Assembly (NCBI GenBank): GCA_963667375.1
Contig: OY763323.1
Coordinates: 2,542,001-2,606,000 of the forward strand
DNA from: G963556115 sp963667375
GTDB taxonomy: Bacteria; Planctomycetota; SZUA-567
DNA length: 64,000 bases
Direction of reading: 5' to 3'
Below, piece after piece: positions 7,909 to 17,124 of the stretch (position 1 is its first letter; the number at the start of each line of letters is the position of its first letter). Under the pieces are notes generated by a model, which searched no databases, was not told the origin of the DNA, and saw only the letters and a program-made list of their open reading frames with translations. The position numbers were made by a program, and so were the translations under genes.

Positions 7909-10900
7909 ATGCTTTTTATCAGATATATTAATACCTGCTTGTATAAATTACTTTTTCTTTTGCTGCTGGCTGTATTGCTGGTAGCAATGGCTGAAAGCGG
8001 GTTCGCTGCAAGCGATACTTTGAACAGTATCCGCCGTGAGGCCGCGAGAAATTTTGACCGCTACGATTTTGAGCAGTATTCAGAACCGACTGTAAACCGT
8101 GATCTAGATGGTAACGGCTGGCCTGATTTCTGGGAAAAGATTATTGATGATAAGAATAAAGATTATCTGGCGCGCGAAATAAGGGTTGTGCCCGATCCTT
8201 CTCGACCCAGCCGCATACCGGGTGTACAGGGTTTCGTTCTGCGCATTCCGTTTGACGGTACCGGGGTGGCAATACGCACCAAGGTTCCTAAAGCTGTTTC
8301 ACCTGATATGGCCTATGAAATATCTGTGTTTGCCAGAACTTTACGTCTGGAGAAAAGTCTTGCCAGCTTGAGCGCTATCTGGCTTAATATTGATGATAAA
8401 GGTGAACGGACGGAGGTTGGCAGAAATGTACTTACTGTGCCTCCCGGTCAGTATGACTGGACTGAATCACCTTTAGAAATGAAGATAAACACTGTGCCTG
8501 CAACTGCAAATTATATGATCTTGCAGCTTGATATTTATGACAATCCGGAATTTGTCGGTGCAGACCGGGATGGTTTCGCCTGGTTCGATGATATCTTAAT
8601 CTCTTCACGTCCGAAAATTTATATGCAACCGACATTTGTTGATTATGAAGTACAGCATGGCGGCTCCAGTCCACCCAAACCGATACAGTTCAATATTGAA
8701 TTTCGCGGACTTGTGGATAACGTGCCAGAGTCGGATAAGAATTTTAAAGGGAATAACCGGAAGTCATATTACCGCGTGATCAATATTTATGACATCAATG
8801 GGCGTCCTCCTCTTACGAAAGATGGCAAGGTGCTTAATCTCGGGTTTGAAAAAAGAAAGCAGACCGTTTCCGGAGCGCTTACAACATATCCTGAGACAAT
8901 TAATATTAATTTGCAGCGTCTGGGAGTCTACTATGTGCATGTTGTCCTTTATGGTTATAGAGGCAAACTGTTGACCGAGCGTACGCAGGTAGTTGGACTT
9001 TGGATGCCGAAAGAGAACCGCAGTGTCGGTGCCGACGAAGAAGCTCAGGCTGGTGGTTTTGGAGTGGTGATTAACCGGGTTCCCAATACTATCCTGGCTC
9101 AGGAAGGGGTGCTGGCTGATATTGTTGAGCGTACAGGTGCCATGTATGTAAAATCTCTTATCTGGCCTGATGATTCTGACGGCAGTGATGTTACACCATA
9201 TCTGAATGCGTTATCCCGTGAGTTTACTATAATGCGCCGTTCCGGTATTAGAGTAACGGCTCAGCTAAAGCCTGCAAAGCATATTTTGGCGGGAGCGACT
9301 CTGCTCGATATAATGACTGGGCGTCCTCAGGTTCTTGAAGATTATATCAATATTGTAACTAAAAAATTTGATATGCATATTGAGTACTGGCAGTGGGGTA
9401 AGGACGGGGAGACTGATTTTTCATATGGACTCAGTCGCAGTGATGTCGCTGATGCTACCGGGCTTCTTACCGGTCGTACCAGTAGTCCGTCTCAGTCATA
9501 TCCGGTGTCATTGGCCGTAAATGAGGTGAAACTGCCAGATGCTGATGTTGCTTATTCTACCTCTATTTTTGTGCCTTATGCAATGTCGATAATGGATATT
9601 TGCCGTAAACTCGTGACTCTGGCGCCGAGATATTTTACTATTTTCAAGCAGGAGAATAATCTGTTATACCCTCCTGCCTGGCTTTATGATATGTCACCGG
9701 TTCCAGAGCCGGTCGATGAAACTCAGACTCCGCAGCGGAAACTTGAGGAATGGCTGTCGCTGGAACTTGATCCCTGCCCGCGTGATATTCATGATGCTGC
9801 CAAAGAACGTGAGATGCTGGACAATATGGCAAAGAAGGCTGTTATTGCCAGAGTCTTGAATATTCCCAGAACATATATTGATTCTCTTATTGATCCGGTT
9901 CAGGGATTATGCCGGGTTGATGAAGAAGGGCATCCGGTGCCGATGCCGGCGCTGCTTGGTTTGAGAGTTCTTGAGGAGTATCTTGCCGGAACAAAATATC
10001 TTGGAAGTTTTTATCTGCGTAATCAGCATGGCTATTTCCCTAATTATGTTTTCGCGAGGCCAAATGGTGAGGATGCGGTTGCGGTGGTCTGGTATGATGG
10101 AACCGATGGTGATGAAGCCTCACTGGATTTTGGTGGCGGGTATCAGCTGCAGATGGTTGATATGCAGGGAAATATAACCCAAGTGCCAGCATCAACCACC
10201 ATTCTTGCGACCAAGACTCCAATCCTGATTACCGGTATGAGTACCGCTTTCGCCAGAACCAGAATGAGTGTAGATATTCTGCGTTCTCCCGAGCTTCTGA
10301 TGCAGACTGTGGTGCAGCGGCAGTATTTGACTATTACTAACTTTTTTGATCAGTCAATATCTGGTATTGTTGAACTGAATTATGCGGCCCGTAATGATTT
10401 TGAATATGAACAGAACTGGACTGTGCAGCCAGAACGAATAAGATTTAATATAGCCAGACCACAGAATCGCCAGCCGCGTAATGTTGTGCTGCCTTTCAGA
10501 GTGCGTCCACCTGAGGCCACCCCTGTGGATTACGGAAAGGATATCGGTGAAAAGCTGGTAAGTCTCAATATCTCGCTTATGGGAGATAGACCGGAGAATC
10601 TGCGTCTTATCAGGCAGACTAATTTAACCGGTGATATTTATGGCACAATGCGCAGGCTTACAAGTGTTGAAGATCCAAATGTCGATATTATTCAGCTCAA
10701 AGTGAAGTGGATCCCGGTCAAGGGCACAAATCGTAAGACTCAGATTCTGCTCCGGCCGTACTACCGAAAAGGAAATAATCTTGAGACTCTTATGCCTACG
10801 GTAAGTGTCCCGGCGTATAGCAGTGATGATAATACGACACCGGCTATTTCAATTGAATATTCTATACCCAAGCTTGGTGGTATTGATGAGACCTGGATCG

Positions 10901-10974
10901 GTTACCGGCAGGAGGACGGTCCGCGTTTCTTTAATTATAATATTTCAAAACTTATTGGACAGGAATCAGAGTAG
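7909..10974 (+). CDS. Large exported multidomain protein of unknown function
   Basis: The 1021-residue protein has an N-terminal signal peptide (about residues 1-34). A calcium-loop-like DLDGNGWPDFW (about residues 64-74) resembles dockerin or thrombospondin-3 loops. A beta-sandwich that looks like a CBM4/9-type carbohydrate-binding jelly-roll follows, ending at WFDDILISSRP. More beta-rich sequence comes next, then a mixed alpha/beta stretch (about residues 390-700) with a TIM-barrel feel (RTGAMYVKSLIWPDD, IRVTAQLKPAKH, IEYWQWGKDGETDF). The C-terminal part is again beta-rich. I cannot assign a glycoside hydrolase family or catalytic residues. It sits 7 bases after the PEGA lipoprotein and 25 bases before the GH3-family gene. 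A role in surface polysaccharide recognition is only a guess. Confidence 0.7.
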   Translation: MLFIRYINTCLYKLLFLLLLAVLLVAMAESGFAASDTLNSIRREAARNFDRYDFEQYSEPTVNRDLDGNGWPDFWEKIIDDKNKDYLAREIRVVPDPSRPSRIPGVQGFVLRIPFDGTGVAIRTKVPKAVSPDMAYEISVFARTLRLEKSLASLSAIWLNIDDKGERTEVGRNVLTVPPGQYDWTESPLEMKINTVPATANYMILQLDIYDNPEFVGADRDGFAWFDDILISSRPKIYMQPTFVDYEVQHGGSSPPKPIQFNIEFRGLVDNVPESDKNFKGNNRKSYYRVINIYDINGRPPLTKDGKVLNLGFEKRKQTVSGALTTYPETININLQRLGVYYVHVVLYGYRGKLLTERTQVVGLWMPKENRSVGADEEAQAGGFGVVINRVPNTILAQEGVLADIVERTGAMYVKSLIWPDDSDGSDVTPYLNALSREFTIMRRSGIRVTAQLKPAKHILAGATLLDIMTGRPQVLEDYINIVTKKFDMHIEYWQWGKDGETDFSYGLSRSDVADATGLLTGRTSSPSQSYPVSLAVNEVKLPDADVAYSTSIFVPYAMSIMDICRKLVTLAPRYFTIFKQENNLLYPPAWLYDMSPVPEPVDETQTPQRKLEEWLSLELDPCPRDIHDAAKEREMLDNMAKKAVIARVLNIPRTYIDSLIDPVQGLCRVDEEGHPVPMPALLGLRVLEEYLAGTKYLGSFYLRNQHGYFPNYVFARPNGEDAVAVVWYDGTDGDEASLDFGGGYQLQMVDMQGNITQVPASTTILATKTPILITGMSTAFARTRMSVDILRSPELLMQTVVQRQYLTITNFFDQSISGIVELNYAARNDFEYEQNWTVQPERIRFNIARPQNRQPRNVVLPFRVRPPEATPVDYGKDIGEKLVSLNISLMGDRPENLRLIRQTNLTGDIYGTMRRLTSVEDPNVDIIQLKVKWIPVKGTNRKTQILLRPYYRKGNNLETLMPTVSVPAYSSDDNTTPAISIEYSIPKLGGIDETWIGYRQEDGPRFFNYNISKLIGQESE

Positions 10975-10999
10975 ACTTGTCTATTAGAATGGAAGAGAA

Positions 11000-12718
11000 G
11001 TGATAGGAAGATTTTTAAAAAGTTTGATGTATCTGGCTGTGGCAGGGCGTTTGAAAAAGTTTACAGCCTCCTTGGAAAATCCTGAAGCAGCGCAGTCGGA
11101 ACGTTTCAGGCAAATATTGGCGAATGCTTCAGGTACTGTTTTTGCCGCAGATCATTCTCTTGGTAATATTCGCACTATCCGTGATTATCGTAATGCGGTT
11201 CCGATACGTGATTATTCAGGGTTTTATCCGTATATTGAATCAATGCTTGAGGGTGAGGAAAATGTTCTGGTTTCCTCGCCGGTTACGATGTTCGCGGTTA
11301 CCAGCGGCAGTACTGCGCAGCCAAAATTTATCCCGATTACACGCTCCTTTACGGTAGAATATCATAATAGCCATCTTATCTGGATGTATAATATGATTAA
11401 GCAGCGCTCAGATAAGGTTATTGGCAGTATCTTCAGTATGGTAAGTCCGGCTGAGGAAGGTTGGACCAAAGGGGGGATCCCTTATGGTTCCAGCAGCGGC
11501 AAGCAGTATCGTGATCAGTCAATTCCGGTCAGAGCGCTGCATCCGCTGCCGTATCAGCTTTTTCTTATAAGTAAGCCTCAGATTAAATACTATGCCGCAC
11601 TGATTCTGGCTTTACTGTATGATCTGCGGGTAGTTAACAGTGTTAATCCGTCTTCACTGGTAATGTTGGCAGCGTTTCTTCGTGAGAACAGCGAGCGCAT
11701 GTTTGAAGACATTGTTGCGGGTAATTTGAGTATAGCTTCCGAACTTCCATTAGAGGTTAGAGCTAATATCTTAGTGAAAATGTCGCGTGTTACACCCAAG
11801 CGTATAAGCTATCTGCGCAATGTAATTGAGCGTGAGGGCTGGTTTATGCCCAAAGCAGTATGGCCCGGTATAAGTGCAATCAATACCTGGCAGGGAGGGA
11901 ACGCACCGTTTTACCTTGGGCGGGTGCGGGAGCTCTGGGGTGAGGCCCCACAGCGTTGTTTTGGCTTGAGAGCGACAGAGGGAATGTTTACGATTCCGCT
12001 TGAGGATAATTCTGCGTCAGGGGTGCTTGCCGTTAATGGGCATTTTATGGAGTTTATTGAGGATGGGATTGAGGTTGAGCCCTCTACTCCAACACTGCTG
12101 GCGCATGAGTTGGAGGTGGGGAAGCGTTACCGTCTGATTATTACGACTTCATCTGGATTGTACCGTTATGATCTGGGAGATATTGTTGAGGTTACCGGTA
12201 TGAATAAAAATACTCCTGAAGTGGCGTTTTTACATAAGGCGGGTGGGGTGTTGTCTATAACCGGTGAAAAAGTGTACGAAGATCAGCTGGTTGCGGTTAT
12301 GTCAAGGATATGCCGGAATATCGCGGATAAGGTCAATGGTTTTTCAGTAACTATTGAATTTACTGACAGGGTGCGTTATGTTCTTTTGCTGGAACTGGAG
12401 GAGCAGGTTGCGGCTGAACAACTTGAAGAGTTGTTGTCTGCATTTGATATAGAGCTGGCGCGGGAGAATATTGAGTACAGCGATAAACGTCGAGGCGGAA
12501 GGCTTGAGCAGCCGTTTATGCTGCTGCTGGAGAGAGGTTCATATCAGCGGTATCGTGAGTCGCTGGTGCTCAAAGGAAGACCTGATGGTCAGATAAAGCC
12601 GCTTTATATAATAAATCCGTATGGGGAAGGTCTTATAACCGATTCCGATGCGGAATTTTTCAGCTCGGCAGTGGTCATAAAACGTTTGGAAGTACAGTCT
12701 GAACCGGTGAAAATTTAG
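11000..12718 (+). CDS. GH3-family acyl-adenylating enzyme
   Basis: The 572-residue protein matches the GH3 (auxin-responsive promoter) family of ATP-dependent acyl-acid-amido synthetases. Features include FAVTSGSTAQPKFIPIT (the nucleotide-binding Ser/Thr/Gly loop), GLRATEGMF (the acceptor-side motif) and TTSSGLYRYDLGDIVEV (the conserved YRYxxGD motif). Plant members join hormones to amino acids; bacterial members are widespread, but most have unknown substrates. The start is GTG at 11000 with GGAAGAG just upstream. It belongs to the operon of the PEGA lipoprotein and the large exported protein, although it has no signal peptide and should be cytoplasmic. Confidence 0.85.
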   Translation: MIGRFLKSLMYLAVAGRLKKFTASLENPEAAQSERFRQILANASGTVFAADHSLGNIRTIRDYRNAVPIRDYSGFYPYIESMLEGEENVLVSSPVTMFAVTSGSTAQPKFIPITRSFTVEYHNSHLIWMYNMIKQRSDKVIGSIFSMVSPAEEGWTKGGIPYGSSSGKQYRDQSIPVRALHPLPYQLFLISKPQIKYYAALILALLYDLRVVNSVNPSSLVMLAAFLRENSERMFEDIVAGNLSIASELPLEVRANILVKMSRVTPKRISYLRNVIEREGWFMPKAVWPGISAINTWQGGNAPFYLGRVRELWGEAPQRCFGLRATEGMFTIPLEDNSASGVLAVNGHFMEFIEDGIEVEPSTPTLLAHELEVGKRYRLIITTSSGLYRYDLGDIVEVTGMNKNTPEVAFLHKAGGVLSITGEKVYEDQLVAVMSRICRNIADKVNGFSVTIEFTDRVRYVLLLELEEQVAAEQLEELLSAFDIELARENIEYSDKRRGGRLEQPFMLLLERGSYQRYRESLVLKGRPDGQIKPLYIINPYGEGLITDSDAEFFSSAVVIKRLEVQSEPVKI

Positions 12719-12855
12719 CTTTCAATACAATTTTAAGGTTTTTTATAGATTTTATCCTGTCTGAAGGATAGTATTGTTGTGTGAATTTAAAAATTGCGTA
12801 AAATTGATACCGGTTGTAAGCGAAATCAATCTATTAAGTTTGGAGATGACAAGAT

Positions 12856-14064
12856 ATGGCAGATGAGGTTAATACAAGCAGTGAGGAGAAGAAAGATGAG
12901 AATACAGATCTTGTCCTCAGCAAGAAGAATAAAAGCAACTTTGGGGTAGGTGGTGTTGGTTCGCTCGCTCTTGTCGGTCTGGTGCTGATCGTTGTTCTGA
13001 CCGTTCTGATTGTCCGCAGCCAGAGTTCCGAGGAGGATGTACTGTCTTTCGCTCCGGCGGATTCCATCTATGCTCTTGAAGTGGAGAATATTGAGGGGGC
13101 TGCAGATGTTATCGATAGTTTGCCGATATGGAAAGATGACAGGTTGACTAAAGGGGCACTTATTACGGAGTTTTCACATTGGTTCGGGGCTGATGGTGAT
13201 ATTATTAAAAAATTTGCCGGTAATGTTAAGAGCGTCACTCTGCTGGAGTCACTGGTCGCTGAAAAACCGGAGAAACTGCTGATTTTAAAGGTCGGTAACG
13301 GCTGGGATATTGAGAGTTATTACCGGCGTGAATACAGTAAGATATCTACTCCTGTTACTTTTGCACCGAGTATGCATGGTTTGAAGATTACCCGGGACGA
13401 CAAGAGTGAATTTTATCTGAAGAAAGTCGCCAACTTCGTTCTGTTAGCTGAAGACAAGTCTCTGCTGTTGCGCGCTCTGTCTGCGTACAAAGGGCAGGAT
13501 TTATCGCTGGCTGCCTGTAATATTAAATTTGGTGATGGTGAATCGGAAATGCCGCGGGTGAGATTTTATACTGCAATCAACTCGATGTTAGTGAATTATC
13601 CAAAATATAAGGTGCATATTCCGGAAACGGTTCAGCCGGATATCGCCGGGGATGCGGCTTTTTTGTATGAGGCAACACTCAATGCCGGCGGTTTTGTCGC
13701 GGAGGGTAAGTTTATTCGTAATGAAGCTGCTGGCTATGCCAGCGGTACTGCCGCCGCCTCAGCTTCTCATGGCGGAATTATTTCCAGTATACTCTGGACT
13801 ATTCTGATTATTGTCATAGTCCTGATTGCTATCCCTGTGCTCTTTACGGCCTTTACTCTGCTGCTGGCGCTTTATTTCTTTATTGCCGCCTGGCTGAAGG
13901 GGGAGCTGGTTCCGATTGACCCGCCTCTGAAGGATCTTTCTGATAATCTGAAAGAGGATTTAGGGGTGAAAGCGGAGCCTGAAAATAAGCAGAATGAGGC
14001 TGAGAAGGAGCAGACAGCAGCAGATTCAGGTGAAACGGTTGATTCAGCTGAAAATAAGGAGTAG
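12856..14064 (+). CDS. Two-helix membrane protein of unknown function
   Basis: The 402-residue protein has a very acidic and Ser/Lys-rich N-terminus. A transmembrane helix runs about residues 35-56 (GSLALVGLVLIVVLTVLIV). An extracytoplasmic domain (about 60-300) begins FAPADSIYALEVENIEG, and a second hydrophobic stretch lies at about 310-345. The cytoplasmic tail is rich in Glu, Lys and Gln. The middle domain, opening with a statement-like FAPADS and repeated K/E-rich strands, recalls exported DUF3352-like proteins, but I do not regard that as an identification. GGAG lies upstream of the ATG. It follows the GH3 gene after 137 bases, so it may have its own promoter. A terminator follows at 14114. 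Confidence 0.6.
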   Translation: MADEVNTSSEEKKDENTDLVLSKKNKSNFGVGGVGSLALVGLVLIVVLTVLIVRSQSSEEDVLSFAPADSIYALEVENIEGAADVIDSLPIWKDDRLTKGALITEFSHWFGADGDIIKKFAGNVKSVTLLESLVAEKPEKLLILKVGNGWDIESYYRREYSKISTPVTFAPSMHGLKITRDDKSEFYLKKVANFVLLAEDKSLLLRALSAYKGQDLSLAACNIKFGDGESEMPRVRFYTAINSMLVNYPKYKVHIPETVQPDIAGDAAFLYEATLNAGGFVAEGKFIRNEAAGYASGTAAASASHGGIISSILWTILIIVIVLIAIPVLFTAFTLLLALYFFIAAWLKGELVPIDPPLKDLSDNLKEDLGVKAEPENKQNEAEKEQTAADSGETVDSAENKE

Positions 14065-14113
14065 AAACTTTACGGCTGGTCTTGATATTTACGGATTAAT
14101 TTGTATTATATCT

Positions 14114-14141
14114 TACCCGGTCGTTTGTGACCGGGTATTTT
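14114..14141 (+). terminator. Intrinsic terminator before der
   Basis: Perfect 9-base arms, TACCCGGTC (14114-14122) and GACCGGGTA (14129-14137), enclose a 6-base loop and are followed by TTTTAATTTT. It ends the upstream membrane-protein gene. Confidence 0.85.
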
Positions 14142-14190
14142 AATTTTCGTGGTTTGTGTTATATTTATGAGAAATTTTCATGCACATTTC

Positions 14191-14199
14191 TGATATAAT
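14191..14199 (+). promoter_or_regulatory. Extended -10 promoter element for der
   Basis: TGATATAAT is a full extended -10 element (TG, one base, TATAAT), 36 bases before the der ATG. No good -35 is visible at the right distance, which is usual for this promoter class. Confidence 0.5.
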
Positions 14200-14235
14200 A
14201 CAAGCAACCACACAGTTTGGAGGAAATGTGTAATT

Positions 14236-15582
14236 ATGGGTTATTTATCTGTAGCTATCGTTGGCAGACCCAACGTCGGCAAGTCGACTCTTTTCAACCG
14301 TCTGGTTGGAAGTCGAATTGCCATTGAAGCCCCTGTTGCCGGAGTAACCAGAGACCGGGTACTGTATCCACTGACAATTGAAGATCGCACCTTTGATCTA
14401 ATTGATACCGGTGGAATCGGAATTGTTGATAAGCAGAAACTGGAAAATTCTGTAGAACTTCAGATAGATGTTGCGATTAACGAGGCTTCGCTTATTCTAT
14501 TCCTGGTTGATTCCAGAGATGGCGTGGTACCGCTGGATATTGAGGTCGCTAACCGGCTGCGCCGAGTTTCTGACAGGATACTTATGGTTGCAACCAAGGC
14601 TGATACCGATCGTATTGAGGTTAATATGCCGAGTTTTCATGAGCTTGGTTTTGGCGATGTTCTTCCGGTGAGTGCAAAAGAAAACCGTAATATTGATGAT
14701 CTTGAAGAAGCGATTCTGGAGCGTCTGCCTGAGGCGGAGGAGTATGAAGAGCCGCTGAGTGGTAATGATCTGCTTAAAATTGCCTTTGTCGGCAAGCGAA
14801 ATGTCGGTAAATCTTCTATTGTTAATCAGATTTGTGGTGGTGACCGGGTTATTGTTTCGGATGTTCCGGGAACGACCAGAGATTCTGTTGATGTCATTGT
14901 CGAGCGTGATGGTGAAAAATTTGTTGCCATTGATACCGCTGGGCTGCGAAAACGCGGCAAAATGGATGATATGATGGAATTTTATGGTCATATGAGAAGT
15001 GAAAGAGCTTTGCGCCGTGCAGATGTTATCGTGTTGATGATTGATGCCACTGAAGATGTAAGTAAGGTTGAGAAAAGAATCGGATCGCAGGTTATTGAAA
15101 ACAAAAAACCTTGTCTTATAGCATTGAATAAGTGGGATCTAGTTGTTGCACAGAGACCTGGTATAACCTTGGCTGATTATCAAGAGTATATTGCGGAGAA
15201 TCTTCCAGGCTTGTATTTCTGCAGAATGGCCGGAGTATCTGCAAAAACCGGTGAGAATGTCTGGTCTCTGGTAGCTGCGGCCCGGGAAATTTATGAGCAG
15301 GGTACGATGGAAGTACGTACGGCTCAAGTAAATGCGGCGCTGGCTAATGCCTATAAAAAAAGGCGTCCTAAACCTTATCAGGGCAAGCTGGGCAAGATTT
15401 ACTACGGAACACAGGTTGCTGTATCGCCTCCAACCTTTCTGCTTTTCTGTAATAATCCTCTGGCGTTTGATGAAAACTATAAACGATATCTTGAACATCA
15501 GATGCGTGATGAACTTGGATACTCTGAGATACCGCTTAAACTTGTTTTCAAATCACAGAAAGAGGTCGGCAGATATGACTGA
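14236..15582 (+). CDS. der: Der (EngA), tandem-GTPase ribosome assembly factor
   Basis: The 448-residue protein has two consecutive G domains. Domain 1 has VGRPNVGKST (about residue 9), DTGGIG and TKAD. Domain 2 has VGKRNVGKSS (about 185), DVPGTTRDS, DTAGLRKRG and NKWDL. A C-terminal KH-like domain follows, ending in VFKSQKEVGRYD. Der binds the 50S subunit during late assembly and is essential in most bacteria. The length fits the family. GGAGG lies 12 bases before the ATG. The next gene starts 24 bases downstream. Confidence 0.96.
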   Translation: MGYLSVAIVGRPNVGKSTLFNRLVGSRIAIEAPVAGVTRDRVLYPLTIEDRTFDLIDTGGIGIVDKQKLENSVELQIDVAINEASLILFLVDSRDGVVPLDIEVANRLRRVSDRILMVATKADTDRIEVNMPSFHELGFGDVLPVSAKENRNIDDLEEAILERLPEAEEYEEPLSGNDLLKIAFVGKRNVGKSSIVNQICGGDRVIVSDVPGTTRDSVDVIVERDGEKFVAIDTAGLRKRGKMDDMMEFYGHMRSERALRRADVIVLMIDATEDVSKVEKRIGSQVIENKKPCLIALNKWDLVVAQRPGITLADYQEYIAENLPGLYFCRMAGVSAKTGENVWSLVAAAREIYEQGTMEVRTAQVNAALANAYKKRRPKPYQGKLGKIYYGTQVAVSPPTFLLFCNNPLAFDENYKRYLEHQMRDELGYSEIPLKLVFKSQKEVGRYD

Positions 15583-15605
15583 TAAGAAGTAAGCGGAGGA
15601 GTTTT

Positions 15606-16358
15606 GTGAAAAGATATTCTGAAACTTTTAGAGGCAGCAATGCGCTGGTGACTGGAGGTGCCCAGCGAATCGGCAGGGCAATTTCACTCGAACTGGCCCG
15701 TATGGGAGCGAATGTGATTGTTCACTACTCTACCAGTGAGGATGAGGCGAAGGAAACAGTCGCGCAAGTGTCCAAACTTGGGGTTAAATCATACGCTGTA
15801 GCCGGGGATCTTGAAAATACTGCGGAGGCGGAAGGTATTCTGTACCGGGCAGTGGATCTTCTGGGACCTATTGATTATTTGATAAATAATGCCTCCAGTT
15901 ATATCGAGTCAACACTGGAAACGACATCTTTGGCTGAGCTGTCACAGAGTATGGCGGTCAATACGTTTTCACCGCTTTTTATAAGTCGCGCCTTCGCCAA
16001 GCAGGGTATTCATTCGGCAATAGTCAATATCCTGGATACGCGAATATACAGTTATGATAGGGAGCATATCGCTTATAGTTTCAGTAAGCGGTCTCTGTTT
16101 ACACTGACAAAGATGCTGGCGTTCGAATACGCTCCGCATCTGCGGGTGAATGCGGTGGCTCCTGGGATTATCCTGCCTCCCAAAGGTAAAGGGGTTGAAT
16201 GGTTGGAGAAATTAAAGTTTACCAACCCTCTCAATAGTTACGGTAGTGTAGAGGATATATCTGATGCAGTGCTCTTTCTTCTGGCCAGTGACTTTATCAC
16301 CGGTGAGGTCTTGAAAGTTGATGGCGGCAGACATTTGATCAATAATTTTTATGGATAG
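15606..16358 (+). CDS. SDR-family reductase, FolM/pteridine reductase-like
   Basis: The 250-residue short-chain dehydrogenase/reductase has a nucleotide-binding TGGAQRIGRAISLELARMGA near the start, NNASS in the middle and the catalytic YSFSK (Tyr-x3-Lys). The GGAQRIG-type glycine loop and an N-A-S signature are typical of the FolM/PTR1 branch, which reduces dihydromonapterin or dihydrofolate with NADPH. The direct neighbour folE, 8 bases downstream, supports a pterin substrate. Like PTR1, it could supply tetrahydrofolate if no FolA or ThyX-linked reductase is present elsewhere. The start is GTG with GGAGG 6 bases upstream. Confidence 0.8.
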   Translation: MKRYSETFRGSNALVTGGAQRIGRAISLELARMGANVIVHYSTSEDEAKETVAQVSKLGVKSYAVAGDLENTAEAEGILYRAVDLLGPIDYLINNASSYIESTLETTSLAELSQSMAVNTFSPLFISRAFAKQGIHSAIVNILDTRIYSYDREHIAYSFSKRSLFTLTKMLAFEYAPHLRVNAVAPGIILPPKGKGVEWLEKLKFTNPLNSYGSVEDISDAVLFLLASDFITGEVLKVDGGRHLINNFYG

Positions 16359-16366
16359 TTGAATAT

Positions 16367-16936
16367 ATGAATATTGCAAGAGTTGAAGAGTTGGTACGTG
16401 AACTGCTGGTTGAGATAGGTGAGGATCCTGAACGCGAGGGTTTGCTGAAAACACCGCTGAGGGTAGCTAAATCATTTGAATTTCTCACCGAAGGTTATCG
16501 AATGTCGGTAAGTGAGGTGGTAAATGAGGCCGTATTTACCGCAGAGGGTGATAATATGATTATCAGCCGTGATATTGAGATTTATAGTATGTGTGAGCAT
16601 CACATGCTGCCATTTTACGGACGGTGTCATATAGGTTATATCCCTAAAAAGAAACTTATCGGTGTAAGTAAGCTTTCGCGGATTGTCGATACTTTTGCCC
16701 GTCGACTCCAGATTCAGGAGCGTCTTACCTGTCAGATTGCAGATGCGATAATGGAACAGATTGATGCGGATGGTGTCGGGGTTGTTATGGAGTGCCGGCA
16801 TTTATGCATGATGATGCGGGGAGTACAGAAGCAGAATTCGGTGATGACGACTTCCGAGGTACTTGGAACCTTCCGTAAAAATTCCAATACCCGTGCTGAG
16901 TTCATGAATCTTATCAATCGCAATCAGAGTATCTGA
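16367..16936 (+). CDS. folE: GTP cyclohydrolase I
   Basis: The 189-residue enzyme converts GTP to 7,8-dihydroneopterin triphosphate, the entry step of folate and pterin synthesis. Zinc-site and active-site motifs are present: YSMCEHHMLPFYG (Cys and His ligands) and ECRHLCMMMRGV (the other Cys ligand), with KKLIGVSKLSRIVD between them. The conserved SVMTTSEVLGTF ends the core. It is 8 bases from the FolM-like reductase and ends at the terminator at 16968. Confidence 0.95.
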   Translation: MNIARVEELVRELLVEIGEDPEREGLLKTPLRVAKSFEFLTEGYRMSVSEVVNEAVFTAEGDNMIISRDIEIYSMCEHHMLPFYGRCHIGYIPKKKLIGVSKLSRIVDTFARRLQIQERLTCQIADAIMEQIDADGVGVVMECRHLCMMMRGVQKQNSVMTTSEVLGTFRKNSNTRAEFMNLINRNQSI

Positions 16937-16967
16937 TATCATTAATTCAGGTTTATTCTTCAGTTGC

Positions 16968-16998
16968 TGATCCCGGTTTTTTCCGGGATCATTTTTTT
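16968..16998 (+). terminator. Intrinsic terminator after folE
   Basis: GATCCCGG (16969-16976) and CCGGGATC (16983-16990) form a perfect stem around a T6 loop, extended by a T-A pair, and are followed by seven T residues. Confidence 0.9.
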
Positions 16999-17067
16999 AT
17001 TTCAGGCAGGATGTACCGGGGAAGTAGATTGAGTCGCATAAAGTTCATGCGTTTTTTGTTAAGATGT

Positions 17068-17095
17068 TTGTAATAACCTGTGGAACCGGTATAAT
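17068..17095 (+). promoter_or_regulatory. Promoter candidate for recCBD
   Basis: A perfect -10 TATAAT (17090-17095) lies 16 bases after TTGTAA (17068-17073), 29 bases before the recC ATG. I looked for a LexA-type box here and saw none. Confidence 0.45.
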
Positions 17096-17124
17096 TCAGT
17101 TTTACCGAGTATTTAGGAATAGCC

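Noticed and set aside
12753..12770. Short hairpin TATCCT/AGGATA after the GH3 gene
   Set aside because: Six-base stem without a T run; too weak to call a terminator.
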